Positions 8,443-16,873 are shown, counted from the first letter of the stretch. The stretch: DNA of 32,091 nt from JAJRXG01 sp964470035 (GCA_964470035.1 CAYYBR010000014.1:1-32091); one strand, 5' to 3'. Translations and numbers: made by a program. Notes: generated from the sequence alone by a model not told the origin.

Positions 8443-9228
8443 ATGAGTAGTACTATGAGCAAGCAGAATATAAGAGCGATAATCATCGATGATGAAAAAG
8501 CTGCTATCGAAACCACCAAAAAGAAGATAGAGCTTTACATCGACGACCTAGAGATAGTTGCCACTGCCCAAAACGCTAAAGAAGGCCTCCAACAAATACA
8601 TAAGCATCGACCAGATCTCATATTTCTTGATATAGAGATGCCGTGGATGAATGGCTTCGAGATGCTAGAGTGCTTGGGAGAAAATATAGACTTTGCTGTG
8701 GTGTTTGTTACTGCCTATGATCAGTATGCGATAAGAGCATTCAAGACCGTCGCTATGGACTATCTTCTCAAGCCCCTGGACAAGGACGACTTGATAGCAT
8801 TCGTAGAGAAGTATAAACAAAAGAGAGAAAAGCTCAACCAATCATCTCTGCGAGAAGCTATCTCCCAACTAGACCAACCGAAAACACGTGATCGACTCCT
8901 AATCAAAAGTCTTGAGAATATAGATATCCTCGATACCGATGAAATCCTCTGCTGCCAAGCAGACTCTAACTATACTTATATCTATACAGCCGACGGCCGA
9001 AAAGTAGTCGCATCAAAATCACTGAATAGTCTAGAAAAGACCCTAGACCCAAATGCATTTGTAAGAATACATCGTTCCTACCTCGTCAATCTCCAGCATA
9101 TCACTCAGTTCAGTAGTACTGATGGCTACGAGATAACTCTTAAAGACGGGACGAAATATCCCGTATCAAGACGAAAAAAGGATGATGTGCTTGACCTTCT
9201 AGGTAACTTCAAAGTGAAAACCACTTAG
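8443..9228 (+). CDS. LytTR-family response regulator
   Basis: A 261-aa cytoplasmic response regulator. The receiver domain (about 9-125) has the acidic pair D16/D17, phospho-acceptor D63 in FLDIEMPWMNG, T90 and the conserved K110 in LLKPLDKDD. The LytTR DNA-binding domain (about 150-250) shows the usual NYTYIYTADGRKVVASKSLNSLE and FVRIHRSYLVN stretches. ATG at 8443 is used; a second ATG at 8455 (M5) is equally possible because the conserved receiver starts at residue 9. It follows the LytS-type kinase on the same strand and is its obvious cognate partner. Its stop codon overlaps that of the convergent arsM by four bases. LytTR proteins bind paired direct repeats; the 21-bp-phased repeat at 3892-3922 is a candidate site (inference). 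Confidence 0.94.
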   Translation: MSSTMSKQNIRAIIIDDEKAAIETTKKKIELYIDDLEIVATAQNAKEGLQQIHKHRPDLIFLDIEMPWMNGFEMLECLGENIDFAVVFVTAYDQYAIRAFKTVAMDYLLKPLDKDDLIAFVEKYKQKREKLNQSSLREAISQLDQPKTRDRLLIKSLENIDILDTDEILCCQADSNYTYIYTADGRKVVASKSLNSLEKTLDPNAFVRIHRSYLVNLQHITQFSSTDGYEITLKDGTKYPVSRRKKDDVLDLLGNFKVKTT

Positions 9229-10250
9229 CAGCATCCGCCACCATCGTAGTGCCACGTAGACTCAGATATGAAGATGTCATCTCTGCCTAATGCCGCCAAG
9301 TCACCACCTGTCTTGTCACAGACTGCCAATGGCTGATTGTACATCAGGTTATGACCTTTATTATCATCAAAGTTCTCTTCTGAGCCGTAGTATACTGCTG
9401 TCTTACCAGTGAATACGCAAGGACCATCCGCGGGCATCGGATCTTTGATAGCACAGACTTCTACACTCTCGATATAGATATTTTCTTTCGTATCGTAGTG
9501 CCCAGGATCTAAGATCCTGTAAGGTCTCTTTGCTCTGATCTCTACTGTGCCAAATCCAGCATCAGTGATCAACTTGATATATTCTTTAAGTGGTAGACTT
9601 CCACTGAGACATAGTGCTCGCAACTTCTCGTCTTCTCGGAGATGATCAGGCATATGCTGATCACATATCGGGTCAGAAAGGACAAGTCTGCCGTGTGGCT
9701 TTAGTACTCGATACATTTCCGAAAGGGCTAACTTTAGATCGTCTATCTTAAATATGTTAAATAGACAGTTTTGTGCCGCCACATCGATACTCTCATCTTC
9801 TACAGGTAGATTCAGCGCGTCACCTTTTCTTAAGTCTACAAACTCACTTTTGAACCATGAGTTTTTCTCTTCTGCTTCGACGAAGTTTCTTGATGAAGCA
9901 TCTAACATCTCGTCTACTACATCTACTCCGATGACTCCTCCTTTCTGTCTAGAGAAATACGCGAACTGCAGTAGCTCCATACCGCCACCGACACCGACAT
10001 ATAAGATCTTTGGATCATTGACCAGATCACGGGGATGAACCGTACTTCCGCAACCATAATTCATCTGCAACATGATAGAAGGGATATCTAATCCAGGGAG
10101 TTGCCAGACAGGTGTGGTAGTACAGCAAAGTCCTACATCAGGCGTCTCTGCAGCAGCCTTATAAACATCGTGAGTTGTATTAAGATATGACACGTTTCTA
10201 GTATTATTAAGCCACAAAGATGGTCTATTATTTTGATACGCGGCAGTCAA
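9225..10250 (-). CDS. arsM: Arsenite S-adenosylmethionine methyltransferase, arsenosugar type
   Basis: Methylates As(III) using S-adenosylmethionine, as detoxification or as the first step to arsenosugars. It has 341 aa. A Rossmann methyltransferase core has YVGVGGGMELLQFA (84-97) for cofactor and GVDVVDEML (108-116). Candidate arsenic-binding cysteines in ArsM-like positions are C67 (YGCGS), C162 (QNCLFN) and C214 (RALCLSG); there are also pairs at C42-C43 and at the very C-terminus (GGGCC, C340-C341). The N-terminal YLNTTHDVYK and C-terminal WHYDGGGCC motifs match the subfamily found beside the radical-SAM protein ArsS in arsenosugar pathways, but arsS is not in this window. The start is a TTG at 10250; the only in-frame upstream codons before a stop are GTC and two ATT. 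It follows chrA by 21 nt and is the last gene of that operon. Confidence 0.88.
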   Translation of the reverse strand: MTAAYQNNRPSLWLNNTRNVSYLNTTHDVYKAAAETPDVGLCCTTTPVWQLPGLDIPSIMLQMNYGCGSTVHPRDLVNDPKILYVGVGGGMELLQFAYFSRQKGGVIGVDVVDEMLDASSRNFVEAEEKNSWFKSEFVDLRKGDALNLPVEDESIDVAAQNCLFNIFKIDDLKLALSEMYRVLKPHGRLVLSDPICDQHMPDHLREDEKLRALCLSGSLPLKEYIKLITDAGFGTVEIRAKRPYRILDPGHYDTKENIYIESVEVCAIKDPMPADGPCVFTGKTAVYYGSEENFDDNKGHNLMYNQPLAVCDKTGGDLAALGRDDIFISESTWHYDGGGCC

Positions 10251-10271
10251 AATAATGACTTATCAAGAACA

Positions 10272-11375
10272 TTAGAGTTGGAGTAGGGAGGCTATATAGC
10301 CGACCATCCCACCCACGATAATGATCACAAAAGGACTCAGCTTTGATATCTTAAAGTAAGCTATAAGACTAGCTATAGATAAGGCGATCAGCCAAGGCTC
10401 AGATAATACGCTGAGCGCCATCTCGTAGGTGACATAGAGCATCACAGCTACTGCTGCGACATTGACATAATCCAGAAAGGAAGTAAGTATGACCGAGGAG
10501 CGCATCCGATGTACGATAGGGTTGAGCAACCATACAAACAAGAACGCTGGTAAGAAAATCCCTAATGTCGCACTCATCGCTCCAGGGACGCCGCCCAGCT
10601 CATATCCTATGAATGTCGCGGTACTCAAGACAGGTCCTGGCGTCATCTGACCTACCGCTACCGCCTCTACTAACTGGTCGTAATCCAGCCACCCCAACTT
10701 ATCTATCAGCTCCCCATCGAGATACGCGAACAACACATACCCACTGCCAAAAAGCACCGATCCGATTTTTAGAAAGATCAAAAAGATTTTTCCCGCTTTC
10801 GCAAATGAGGGTGTCAACACGAGGAGCAATGTCCATATATGGACTCCGACGAGATCTCTTCTTTTTCCTAGTGATATGAATATACCAAGAAGACCTACAC
10901 CGAGGATTATAAAAATCTCGTTGATATCAAGATGGGCTGCTATAACAGCAAGGATACCGGCGACCAGCAAGGGACCACTTTTCACCGCCTTCTTTCCAAG
11001 TTTATAGATGGCAGCTACGATAAAAGATAAGACTGCTGCCTTGATACCTGCACTGATGTACGGCATGATGTCGTACTCCTTCACCCTGGCATAAAACATA
11101 GCTACCATCAGTGTTATGAATACAGCCGGAGTGATAAACCCAAATCCCGCAAGAAACAAGCCCTTCACTCCTCCACGATGATAACCCATGTGCATCGTCA
11201 TCTCCGTAGAGTTAGGACCTGGGATAAGAGATGTCATACCCATGTAATCAAGAAACTCCTGACTAGTGAGCCATTGGCGTTTTTTCACTAGCTCTTCTTC
11301 CATCAAGGAGATATGAGCTGCTGGCCCACCAAAGGCCACCCATCCAAATCTGAAAAAAAACCAAAATATCTCCAT
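10272..11375 (-). CDS. chrA: Chromate transporter, two-domain ChrA
   Basis: An inner-membrane efflux protein of the CHR family that exports chromate. It has 367 aa from the ATG at 11375; the frame also opens at a TTG three codons upstream, but the ATG is preferred. The fused two-domain form is clear: the N-terminal half has FGGPAAHISLMEEE (18-31 or so) and LIPGPNSTEM, and the C-terminal half has the matching FGSGYVLFAYL and QMTPGPVLSTATF motifs, separated by about 180 residues. Many hydrophobic segments span the length, consistent with about ten or more membrane helices. It sits between the two-DTG protease gene (43-nt gap) and arsM (21-nt gap), which suggests an oxyanion/metalloid resistance operon. 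The real substrate could be another anion. Confidence 0.92.
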   Translation of the reverse strand: MEIFWFFFRFGWVAFGGPAAHISLMEEELVKKRQWLTSQEFLDYMGMTSLIPGPNSTEMTMHMGYHRGGVKGLFLAGFGFITPAVFITLMVAMFYARVKEYDIMPYISAGIKAAVLSFIVAAIYKLGKKAVKSGPLLVAGILAVIAAHLDINEIFIILGVGLLGIFISLGKRRDLVGVHIWTLLLVLTPSFAKAGKIFLIFLKIGSVLFGSGYVLFAYLDGELIDKLGWLDYDQLVEAVAVGQMTPGPVLSTATFIGYELGGVPGAMSATLGIFLPAFLFVWLLNPIVHRMRSSVILTSFLDYVNVAAVAVMLYVTYEMALSVLSEPWLIALSIASLIAYFKISKLSPFVIIIVGGMVGYIASLLQL

Positions 11376-11418
11376 CTCGACCAAGATATGTAATCAAGAT
11401 GTTCTATCGATGAGGTTA

Positions 11419-12285
11419 TCAGGAAGAACTCACCTTCTTCCAACAAACATGCACGCGCTCGTTAGAGAAGTCTAGTATGATTATGTCTGCTTTTAAGCTG
11501 TATGGACTTATGATGCCATCTATGGCGTCCTTGCCTGCTTGCTCCATAAGGACTGATAAATCAGATGTGATAAATGGCACCTGATTAATCACCACATGTT
11601 CCATCTGTGCTTGACCAAAATCTATCTGCTGATTGCCTTCGCTTTCATGAAGGACATTGATACCTGCACCGGTATCGAAGGCCATATATTTTTCCTCTCC
11701 ATTGATCTGAAGAGTGATCGTACGGAGTTCGTCCGTAAGTTCCTTCCAAGGCACACTCGCTATGTCATACTGATCAGGGTGTATGCTCATGGCATCACCT
11801 TTATGATGAAAAGTAATCTCTTGGTTAGCATAGTTGATGATGACTTGATGATTCTCCCAGATATCATTGCCTATGATGCCATCTATATCGTGATCAAGCT
11901 GCTGCTCTAAAAAGGATAGATCCATCGCCCATACATCTAATGAAGACTTTGATATCATGCCAAACGAAAAATCCGCTATCGTCACCTCAGCTCCTTTATG
12001 ACTTCCTTTTGGAGACCAAAGCTGAAACTCTGAGTGACGTACCTTTTGATTGATAAGCGAGGTAGGTGCTCCAGTATCCAATACAAAATGTCCAGATACA
12101 CCTCCGTAGGAAGCTTTAACAACGATCAATCCATCGATTAACTCAAATCCTATAGATCTAGGACTATCATCAATATGCCCAACATCATCACTAGCTGCAA
12201 AGCCATAGAAAGCCCCTCCTGTAAGCATACATATAAACATAAGTTTATATATGTATTTAGCTGTTATAGAGAGGTTTTTCATCAT
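11419..12285 (-). CDS. Secreted retropepsin-like aspartic protease with two DTG motifs
   Basis: A 288-aa protein with an N-terminal signal or anchor segment (hydrophobic about 13-31). Two aspartyl-protease half-sites are visible: FVLDTGAPTSLI with D70, and MAFDTGAGINVL with D204. Each is followed about 70 residues later by the hydrophobic-hydrophobic-Gly signature (IDGIIGNDIW and IDGIISPYSL). This gives two lobes in one chain, as in pepsin-like enzymes and bacterial aspartyl-protease-family proteins. The substrate is unknown and many such Bacteroidota proteins are uncharacterised. The ATG at 12285 is used; a second ATG follows at once. It is the first gene of a likely three-gene transcript with chrA and arsM, and lies directly behind a good TAnnTTTG promoter element with an array of repeated octamers. 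Confidence 0.85.
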   Translation of the reverse strand: MMKNLSITAKYIYKLMFICMLTGGAFYGFAASDDVGHIDDSPRSIGFELIDGLIVVKASYGGVSGHFVLDTGAPTSLINQKVRHSEFQLWSPKGSHKGAEVTIADFSFGMISKSSLDVWAMDLSFLEQQLDHDIDGIIGNDIWENHQVIINYANQEITFHHKGDAMSIHPDQYDIASVPWKELTDELRTITLQINGEEKYMAFDTGAGINVLHESEGNQQIDFGQAQMEHVVINQVPFITSDLSVLMEQAGKDAIDGIISPYSLKADIIILDFSNERVHVCWKKVSSS

Positions 12286-12295
12286 ATGTTAAATC

Positions 12296-12370
12296 AATGT
12301 AAACCAAATATAAGCTAAAAAATCTTTTGTTTACATTAATTTTACATTGAAGAAACTTTACGTTTACGTT
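12296..12370. repeat. Array of five TTTACRTT octamers (putative operator cluster)
   Basis: TTTACATT occurs at 12330-12337 and 12341-12348, TTTACGTT at 12357-12364 and 12363-12370 (the last two overlap), and an inverted copy (AATGTAAA on the plus strand) at 12296-12303. The first two are 11 bp apart. The cluster surrounds the -7 element of the protease-chrA-arsM transcript. The repeats are seen directly; regulator binding is inference. Confidence 0.5.
12305..12312 (-). promoter_or_regulatory. Bacteroidota -7 promoter element for the protease-chrA-arsM genes
   Basis: On the minus strand the sequence reads TATATTTG, a perfect match to the TAnnTTTG element used by the Bacteroidota primary sigma factor. 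It lies 20 bp before the ATG at 12285, implying a short leader of about 15 nt. No clear TTG -33 element is present 19-21 bp upstream, which fits a promoter that needs an activator. Confidence 0.5.
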
Positions 12371-12447
12371 TCATGGGGTATATTTTGGAGATGTCCTAAC
12401 ATGTCAGGCAGGACTCTACGCCATGTTGACAAGCTATAGATGCCGGA

Positions 12448-12472
12448 TTAAAAAGATCACCACTTCAGTGGT
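12448..12472 (-). terminator. Second hairpin of a tandem terminator after the TonB receptor gene
   Basis: ACCACT at 12459-12464 pairs with AGTGGT at 12467-12472; on the minus strand the hairpin is followed by GATCTTTTT. The loop is very tight (2-4 nt). It backs up the stronger terminator just before it. Confidence 0.4.
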
Positions 12473-12510
12473 TAAAACAAAAATGGGGATCTGCTATACA
12501 GCAAACCCCC
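12473..12510 (-). terminator. Intrinsic terminator of the TonB receptor gene
   Basis: On the minus strand GGGG (12509-12506) pairs with CCCC (12488-12485) and TGCT (12503-12500) with AGCA (12495-12492) around a 4-nt loop, and the stem is followed at once by ATTTTTGTTTT. It lies 38 nt beyond the TonB receptor stop codon. This is a classic Rho-independent layout. Confidence 0.68.
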
Positions 12511-12548
12511 ACGATGTGTTGTGATAAATACTTCTTTCTAGCTAGCTC

Positions 12549-15404
12549 CTAGAAGTCATAGCCTAAGCTAAAACCAAAGCTTCTTGCTGGTCTGAAAGAT
12601 TCGAAAATCTCACTTTCAGCTCCAAAGCTCTCGTAGAACTTTTGATTTCTGCTACCTAATATATTATTAACAGAGAGGCTGAGGTTAACAGCTCCTACCC
12701 TCTTTGATGTCTTGAAAGAAAGATTGTGAAAAGGTTGTTCGAACACATCTGGCACTCTACCGATACCGACAAGTGCTAATCTCTTTCCTTGGACATTGTA
12801 GCTGATATTAGCTTCTAGTCCATTATCTATATTTCTATATCCTAAGAAGGCATTTATGATGTATGGTGACTGTCCTTGCAGACTTCTTGTTGTACTGATG
12901 ACCTCACCTGGTCTTGCATTATTCACCCTTGATTCGAACTCTCCACCTTCAGATCTATCTATCTCTACTTTAGAATCAATGAATGATACATTAGCTCCAA
13001 TATTAAAATTAGAAAGGTCCTCTGACAGAAATGAAAGATTCTTTCTGGCTTCCAACTCGATACCTATGACTTCTGCGTCTCCTACATTTCTCGGTTGAAA
13101 CTGGTTAGGTGTAGCTTCACTAAATGCTACGATTTCTATCGGATTACTAAACTGCTTATAAAATCCGCTTATCGCAAATAGTTGGCCGCCTGGCATGAAG
13201 TACTCAACTCTGGCATCGAAGTTATTGATCTTAGTTTCTTCTAAGTTGATATTGCCGATAAACGTTCTATCTGTGAAAGGATCATAGATCTGCCCTATCG
13301 AAGCTTCTTTAAAAGAAGGACGCGCTAGCGTCTTAGTGAAGGACCCTCTCAGATTTACTTCATCAGTCAAGCTGTATATCAAGTTAACAGAAGGGAGTAC
13401 GTCGAGTACATCGATGATTTTTTCATTGTCGAATACGACGTCTCCCAGGTTATTCTGACCTGTGTATAGATGATCAAATTTTTCTACTCTCAGTCCATAT
13501 ACTGCTTTGAACTTATCAGTTACTTCGTGCTCATTCATCGCATAAGCAGAAAAGATTTTTTGTGTCGCATCATAGGTATTAGCAGGTTCGAAGTTGCCCA
13601 CTATAAATGACCCTTGATCCGTACCTATCGTCCAAATATTCTCTGGTGCTAGAATTCTATTGGGGTCACCATTGATATCTAAGGAGTTTTGCCCACGTAC
13701 ATTAATTCGATAAGCGATGATAGAGTAATCTCTACTCTTGATCGTATTACTCACACCAAACTTCAGCTTTGCACTACGCTCTCCGAATGTCAACTTCTTA
13801 GTAAGGTCTACACGTCCACTATAATTCACCTCTTCCAAGTTTCTCCAGATACGTCGTGGTTCTGCACCTTCACTTGGTTCTATCGTAAGCTCTCCATCAT
13901 CTAATCTAAAAGGCACCACGCGGGCATCTTTATCTTGGATCCTAGAGTAGGTCGGTGATAGCTTCCACTCTATGTCAAAGTCATTTTCAAAAGTGTGCTT
14001 ACCAGAAAGCAAGAGATTACCAACAGTTCTCTCTGTATACTCTGCGTTATCTCTGATAAGCGTGTTAGAAGTTCTGATGAACGAATTTTGCTCAAATAGA
14101 CCTGCTTTTGACTGTCCATTTTGGATAGCGACAACGTTCAAAGCGATCCTGTGATTTTTGAATTTTATGGCACCACCAGCTAGACCACTGATCAGCACAT
14201 TGTTAGACCCTTGCTCCCCTATCTGTGTACGATCTCTTTCTAGTGCAAATGGCGACTCACTGAGCAAGTTTTGTTTTCTGAAGGTATTATACTCGACCTC
14301 TTCAAAGAAGGTGGTAGCATTGCGATAGTTCAATGCGAAGTTGTACCCTAGTGTCGCTTTCTCTTTGTTAATCTGGTTACCACCCGCAAAACCGAAGTTA
14401 ACATTGGGCGCACTCGTAGACCTTAAGGTTCCTATCTCAGAAGAGAAGCTCCTTGTGACATCTGTCAGAAAAGAGTTGAACCTATTAGATGCGATAGGGT
14501 CTGGTATGTTAGTCGTAGATCTAATCGGCTGACTGCGCGTCCCGTCATCAAATCCTAACCAATCTGTAGCTCCTCTCGCAGCCGTGATGTAGTTACCCTT
14601 TAGATGCATACTAGGATTGTAACTCAGTCCAGCAGAAACGCTGAACTTCTTTTCATCCGGAAAGTCTTTCGTAATGATATTAACGATCCCACCCGTAAAA
14701 TCTCCAGGCTGGTCAGGTGTAAATGACTTTAAGACGATAATATTATCGATGAGGTTGGTAGGGAATATATCCATCTGCAGTGTATTGCGATCAGGATCTA
14801 ATCCGGGTACGTCCATGCCGTTAAGCAAAGACTTGGTATATCGATCTCCAAGTCCTCGGACAAACACATACTTACCACCTTCTACAGATACACCAGTTAC
14901 CCGCTTGATCGCTGATGCCGCATTGTTATCGCCGATCTTTTTGAAGGTCTGTGAAGAGATACCATCAAGTAGCTGTGGAGCCTTCTTCTGTATGGTTAGG
15001 ACTGCCGCTTCAGTATTTCTAATTTGCTTAGCAGTAACAACCACCTCTTCAAGGATTGCTGTTTCTTCTTGTAAAACAACATCCAGGACAGTTACACCAC
15101 CTTCTGTTACTTCTACATCTGCTACCTTCAAAGATGCATATCCTATAAATGAATACTCCAAAGTATAGGTGCCGACAGAAAGAGACACGTTGTAGGCGCC
15201 ATCAAGATCCGACGTAGTTCCAGATCCTGTCTCGACGACAAATACGTTAGCAAAAGGAACAGTCTCTCCAGTCTTGCCATCTGTAAGCACACCTCTTACA
15301 GTACCAGATTGTGCCAACATCATGGTGGCACATGTCAAAATGAGAAAAGTAAATAAAGTTCTTATCACAACACTTTTTTTAATTCTTATGAAGTAGTCTG
15401 TCAC
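12549..15404 (-). CDS. TonB-dependent outer-membrane receptor with carboxypeptidase-regulatory-like N-terminus
   Basis: A 951-aa outer-membrane importer. It has a signal peptide ending near TMMLAQ (residue 32), a CarboxypepD_reg-like beta-sandwich (about 34-118, GTVRGVLTDGKTGETVPFANV onward), a TonB-box/plug region (EEVVVTAK, then KRVTGVSVEGGKYVFVRGLGDRY), and a 22-strand-type barrel that ends in aromatic YDF, the usual assembly signal. The start is uncertain. GTG at 15404 lies inside the stem of a perfect 14-bp hairpin (15395-15431), whereas a second in-frame GTG at 15368 is free of it, still gives a good signal peptide (VIRTLFTFLILTCATMMLAQ) and would make the protein 939 aa. The gene follows the beta-helix lipoprotein by 41 nt and is closed by tandem terminators. 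The pair probably binds and imports one substrate; its identity is not visible. Confidence 0.93.
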   Translation of the reverse strand: MTDYFIRIKKSVVIRTLFTFLILTCATMMLAQSGTVRGVLTDGKTGETVPFANVFVVETGSGTTSDLDGAYNVSLSVGTYTLEYSFIGYASLKVADVEVTEGGVTVLDVVLQEETAILEEVVVTAKQIRNTEAAVLTIQKKAPQLLDGISSQTFKKIGDNNAASAIKRVTGVSVEGGKYVFVRGLGDRYTKSLLNGMDVPGLDPDRNTLQMDIFPTNLIDNIIVLKSFTPDQPGDFTGGIVNIITKDFPDEKKFSVSAGLSYNPSMHLKGNYITAARGATDWLGFDDGTRSQPIRSTTNIPDPIASNRFNSFLTDVTRSFSSEIGTLRSTSAPNVNFGFAGGNQINKEKATLGYNFALNYRNATTFFEEVEYNTFRKQNLLSESPFALERDRTQIGEQGSNNVLISGLAGGAIKFKNHRIALNVVAIQNGQSKAGLFEQNSFIRTSNTLIRDNAEYTERTVGNLLLSGKHTFENDFDIEWKLSPTYSRIQDKDARVVPFRLDDGELTIEPSEGAEPRRIWRNLEEVNYSGRVDLTKKLTFGERSAKLKFGVSNTIKSRDYSIIAYRINVRGQNSLDINGDPNRILAPENIWTIGTDQGSFIVGNFEPANTYDATQKIFSAYAMNEHEVTDKFKAVYGLRVEKFDHLYTGQNNLGDVVFDNEKIIDVLDVLPSVNLIYSLTDEVNLRGSFTKTLARPSFKEASIGQIYDPFTDRTFIGNINLEETKINNFDARVEYFMPGGQLFAISGFYKQFSNPIEIVAFSEATPNQFQPRNVGDAEVIGIELEARKNLSFLSEDLSNFNIGANVSFIDSKVEIDRSEGGEFESRVNNARPGEVISTTRSLQGQSPYIINAFLGYRNIDNGLEANISYNVQGKRLALVGIGRVPDVFEQPFHNLSFKTSKRVGAVNLSLSVNNILGSRNQKFYESFGAESEIFESFRPARSFGFSLGYDF

Positions 15405-15431
15405 TATCCTAACTCCAGATAGTGACAGACT
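15395..15431 (-). promoter_or_regulatory. Perfect 14-bp intercistronic hairpin between lipoprotein and TonB receptor genes
   Basis: AGTCTGTCACTATC at 15395-15408 and GATAGTGACAGACT at 15418-15431 are exact reverse complements separated by 9 nt. In the minus-strand transcript it begins 14 nt after the lipoprotein stop codon and contains the GTG at 15404. It is not followed by U residues in that direction, so it is not a terminator for this operon; a T-rich tract (CTTTCTACTTTTTT) follows it on the plus strand. It probably sets mRNA processing, stability or translation of the receptor. Confidence 0.6.
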
Positions 15432-15445
15432 CTTTCTACTTTTTT

Positions 15446-16873
15446 CTAATTGCTAATCGCACCTCGTGCATTAGCATATGTCCAACTGAAGGCTGATAAA
15501 TCAGCACCAACTGTAGGACTGGTCACGAGCGCATTATCACTTTCCATCATGGCATCGAAGTCTGCTTCATTGCCATTATCAGCTCGATCTGAACTTATAT
15601 TTTCTATAGTGAGATTACCGGTAGTGAGATGGCTCGTATTAAACTCGTTGCCAATGATCACAAGGTTACCAGCGAAGTAATTACTAGAGCTAGCATTATC
15701 ATCAAGCTCGAGATCCGCATTATCTGGATAGTTAAAGAAGTATGAAGCTTCTACTGTGCCTCTGGCTCCATCTCTAAAGTCTGCATACTCGGAGTCAAGT
15801 CCCTTTAGCCACCCATTGCGCATAGTGAAGCTACCCATCGCATTATCTCCACCTTCTGGTCCATCGATCTCAAGACTGTGATCACTATCAGGGCCCGCGA
15901 TGTAGACATAGTTATCTATCGTCCCAGAATATGCTTGATCGATATCAAAGGCATCATCACCTTGTGCCCATACGAGAGCATTTTGGACATTCACTGTTCC
16001 TCCGAACCACTCTAGTCCATCATCTTGATTACCGACTACTTCTATATTATTTACGACAGTGCCAGCACCTACACCTCCAAATGTGATGCCGTTGATCTCG
16101 TTGCCTTCACCGATAGTGGCTCCTCCATGTCTGACAGAGATAAATGAAATCTCTCCACTGCTGTCCATCGCATCATCTCCACCATAGGCGCCAAAAGAAT
16201 CATCGGCTGGTATACCTTCGATCTGAGACACCAATCCGCTTTCTACAGATATCGGTGCACTTCCTAGTATGATTAGGCCGCCCCAAAGTCCGACTTGAGT
16301 TTCATCAAGGTTAGATCCAGCGATCATGCCTGGCTGTATGTTATCTCTTATAGAAGTAAATATGATCGGTTCATCAGCAGTACCATTAGCGATGAGCGTA
16401 CCTCCTCGTGCTACTACAAGCGCCGATGCCAGCGTTCCTTCACCTTCTTCTCCCTTGACGACCGTACCTGGCTCGATAGTCAGGGTGGCACCTTCATCTA
16501 CGACTACTTTACCGGTCATGACATAGATATTATCAGCAGTCCATACCGTACCATCTTCTACAAAACCAGCTACAGTAACCTCTGTATTAGCATTAGGGTC
16601 TGTGATACAATTACCACTATCACATATTTCTCCGCTTCCGCAGGTAACTCCTGCACAAGGATCTTGTGTAATGCACTGGCAGTCGGCAGTCTTTATTTCA
16701 TCTGCCTCGCATATCACGCTTTCACAAGGATCCAGACTCACACATACACATGAGGCTGCATCTAGTATTTGTGTCGCACTACAGGTACGTCCGTCACACG
16801 GATCATCGTCTCCACATGATGTAAGACTTAGTATACCTGCCATGAGTAGAAAAAGAGGAAAGAGTTTCGTCAT
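15446..16873 (-). CDS. Surface lipoprotein with three Cys-rich repeats and a beta-helix-like domain
   Basis: A 475-aa lipoprotein. The lipobox is LTSC with the lipidated Cys at C20, followed by GDDD, an acidic stretch of the kind that sends Bacteroidota lipoproteins to the cell surface. Residues 25-91 hold three tandem modules of the form DPC-x4-C-x(8-10)-C-x-C (C26/C31/C42/C44; C50/C55/C65/C67; C73/C78/C84/C89), probably disulfide-linked and EGF-like in look. From about 98 comes a repetitive Asp/Gly-rich domain (GFVEDGTVWTADNIYV, TIEPGTVVKGEEGEG, IEGIPADDSFG, ISVRHGGATIGEGNEI) that looks like a right-handed parallel beta-helix. It is transcribed ahead of the TonB receptor, the place where a SusD-like partner would sit, although it is not a SusD homologue. 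Its role as substrate-binding partner is inference. Confidence 0.82.
   Translation of the reverse strand: MTKLFPLFLLMAGILSLTSCGDDDPCDGRTCSATQILDAASCVCVSLDPCESVICEADEIKTADCQCITQDPCAGVTCGSGEICDSGNCITDPNANTEVTVAGFVEDGTVWTADNIYVMTGKVVVDEGATLTIEPGTVVKGEEGEGTLASALVVARGGTLIANGTADEPIIFTSIRDNIQPGMIAGSNLDETQVGLWGGLIILGSAPISVESGLVSQIEGIPADDSFGAYGGDDAMDSSGEISFISVRHGGATIGEGNEINGITFGGVGAGTVVNNIEVVGNQDDGLEWFGGTVNVQNALVWAQGDDAFDIDQAYSGTIDNYVYIAGPDSDHSLEIDGPEGGDNAMGSFTMRNGWLKGLDSEYADFRDGARGTVEASYFFNYPDNADLELDDNASSSNYFAGNLVIIGNEFNTSHLTTGNLTIENISSDRADNGNEADFDAMMESDNALVTSPTVGADLSAFSWTYANARGAISN

Noticed and set aside
11376..11384. TTG start three codons upstream of chrA
   Set aside because: The ATG at 11375 is a better start and the extra residues are not conserved-looking.
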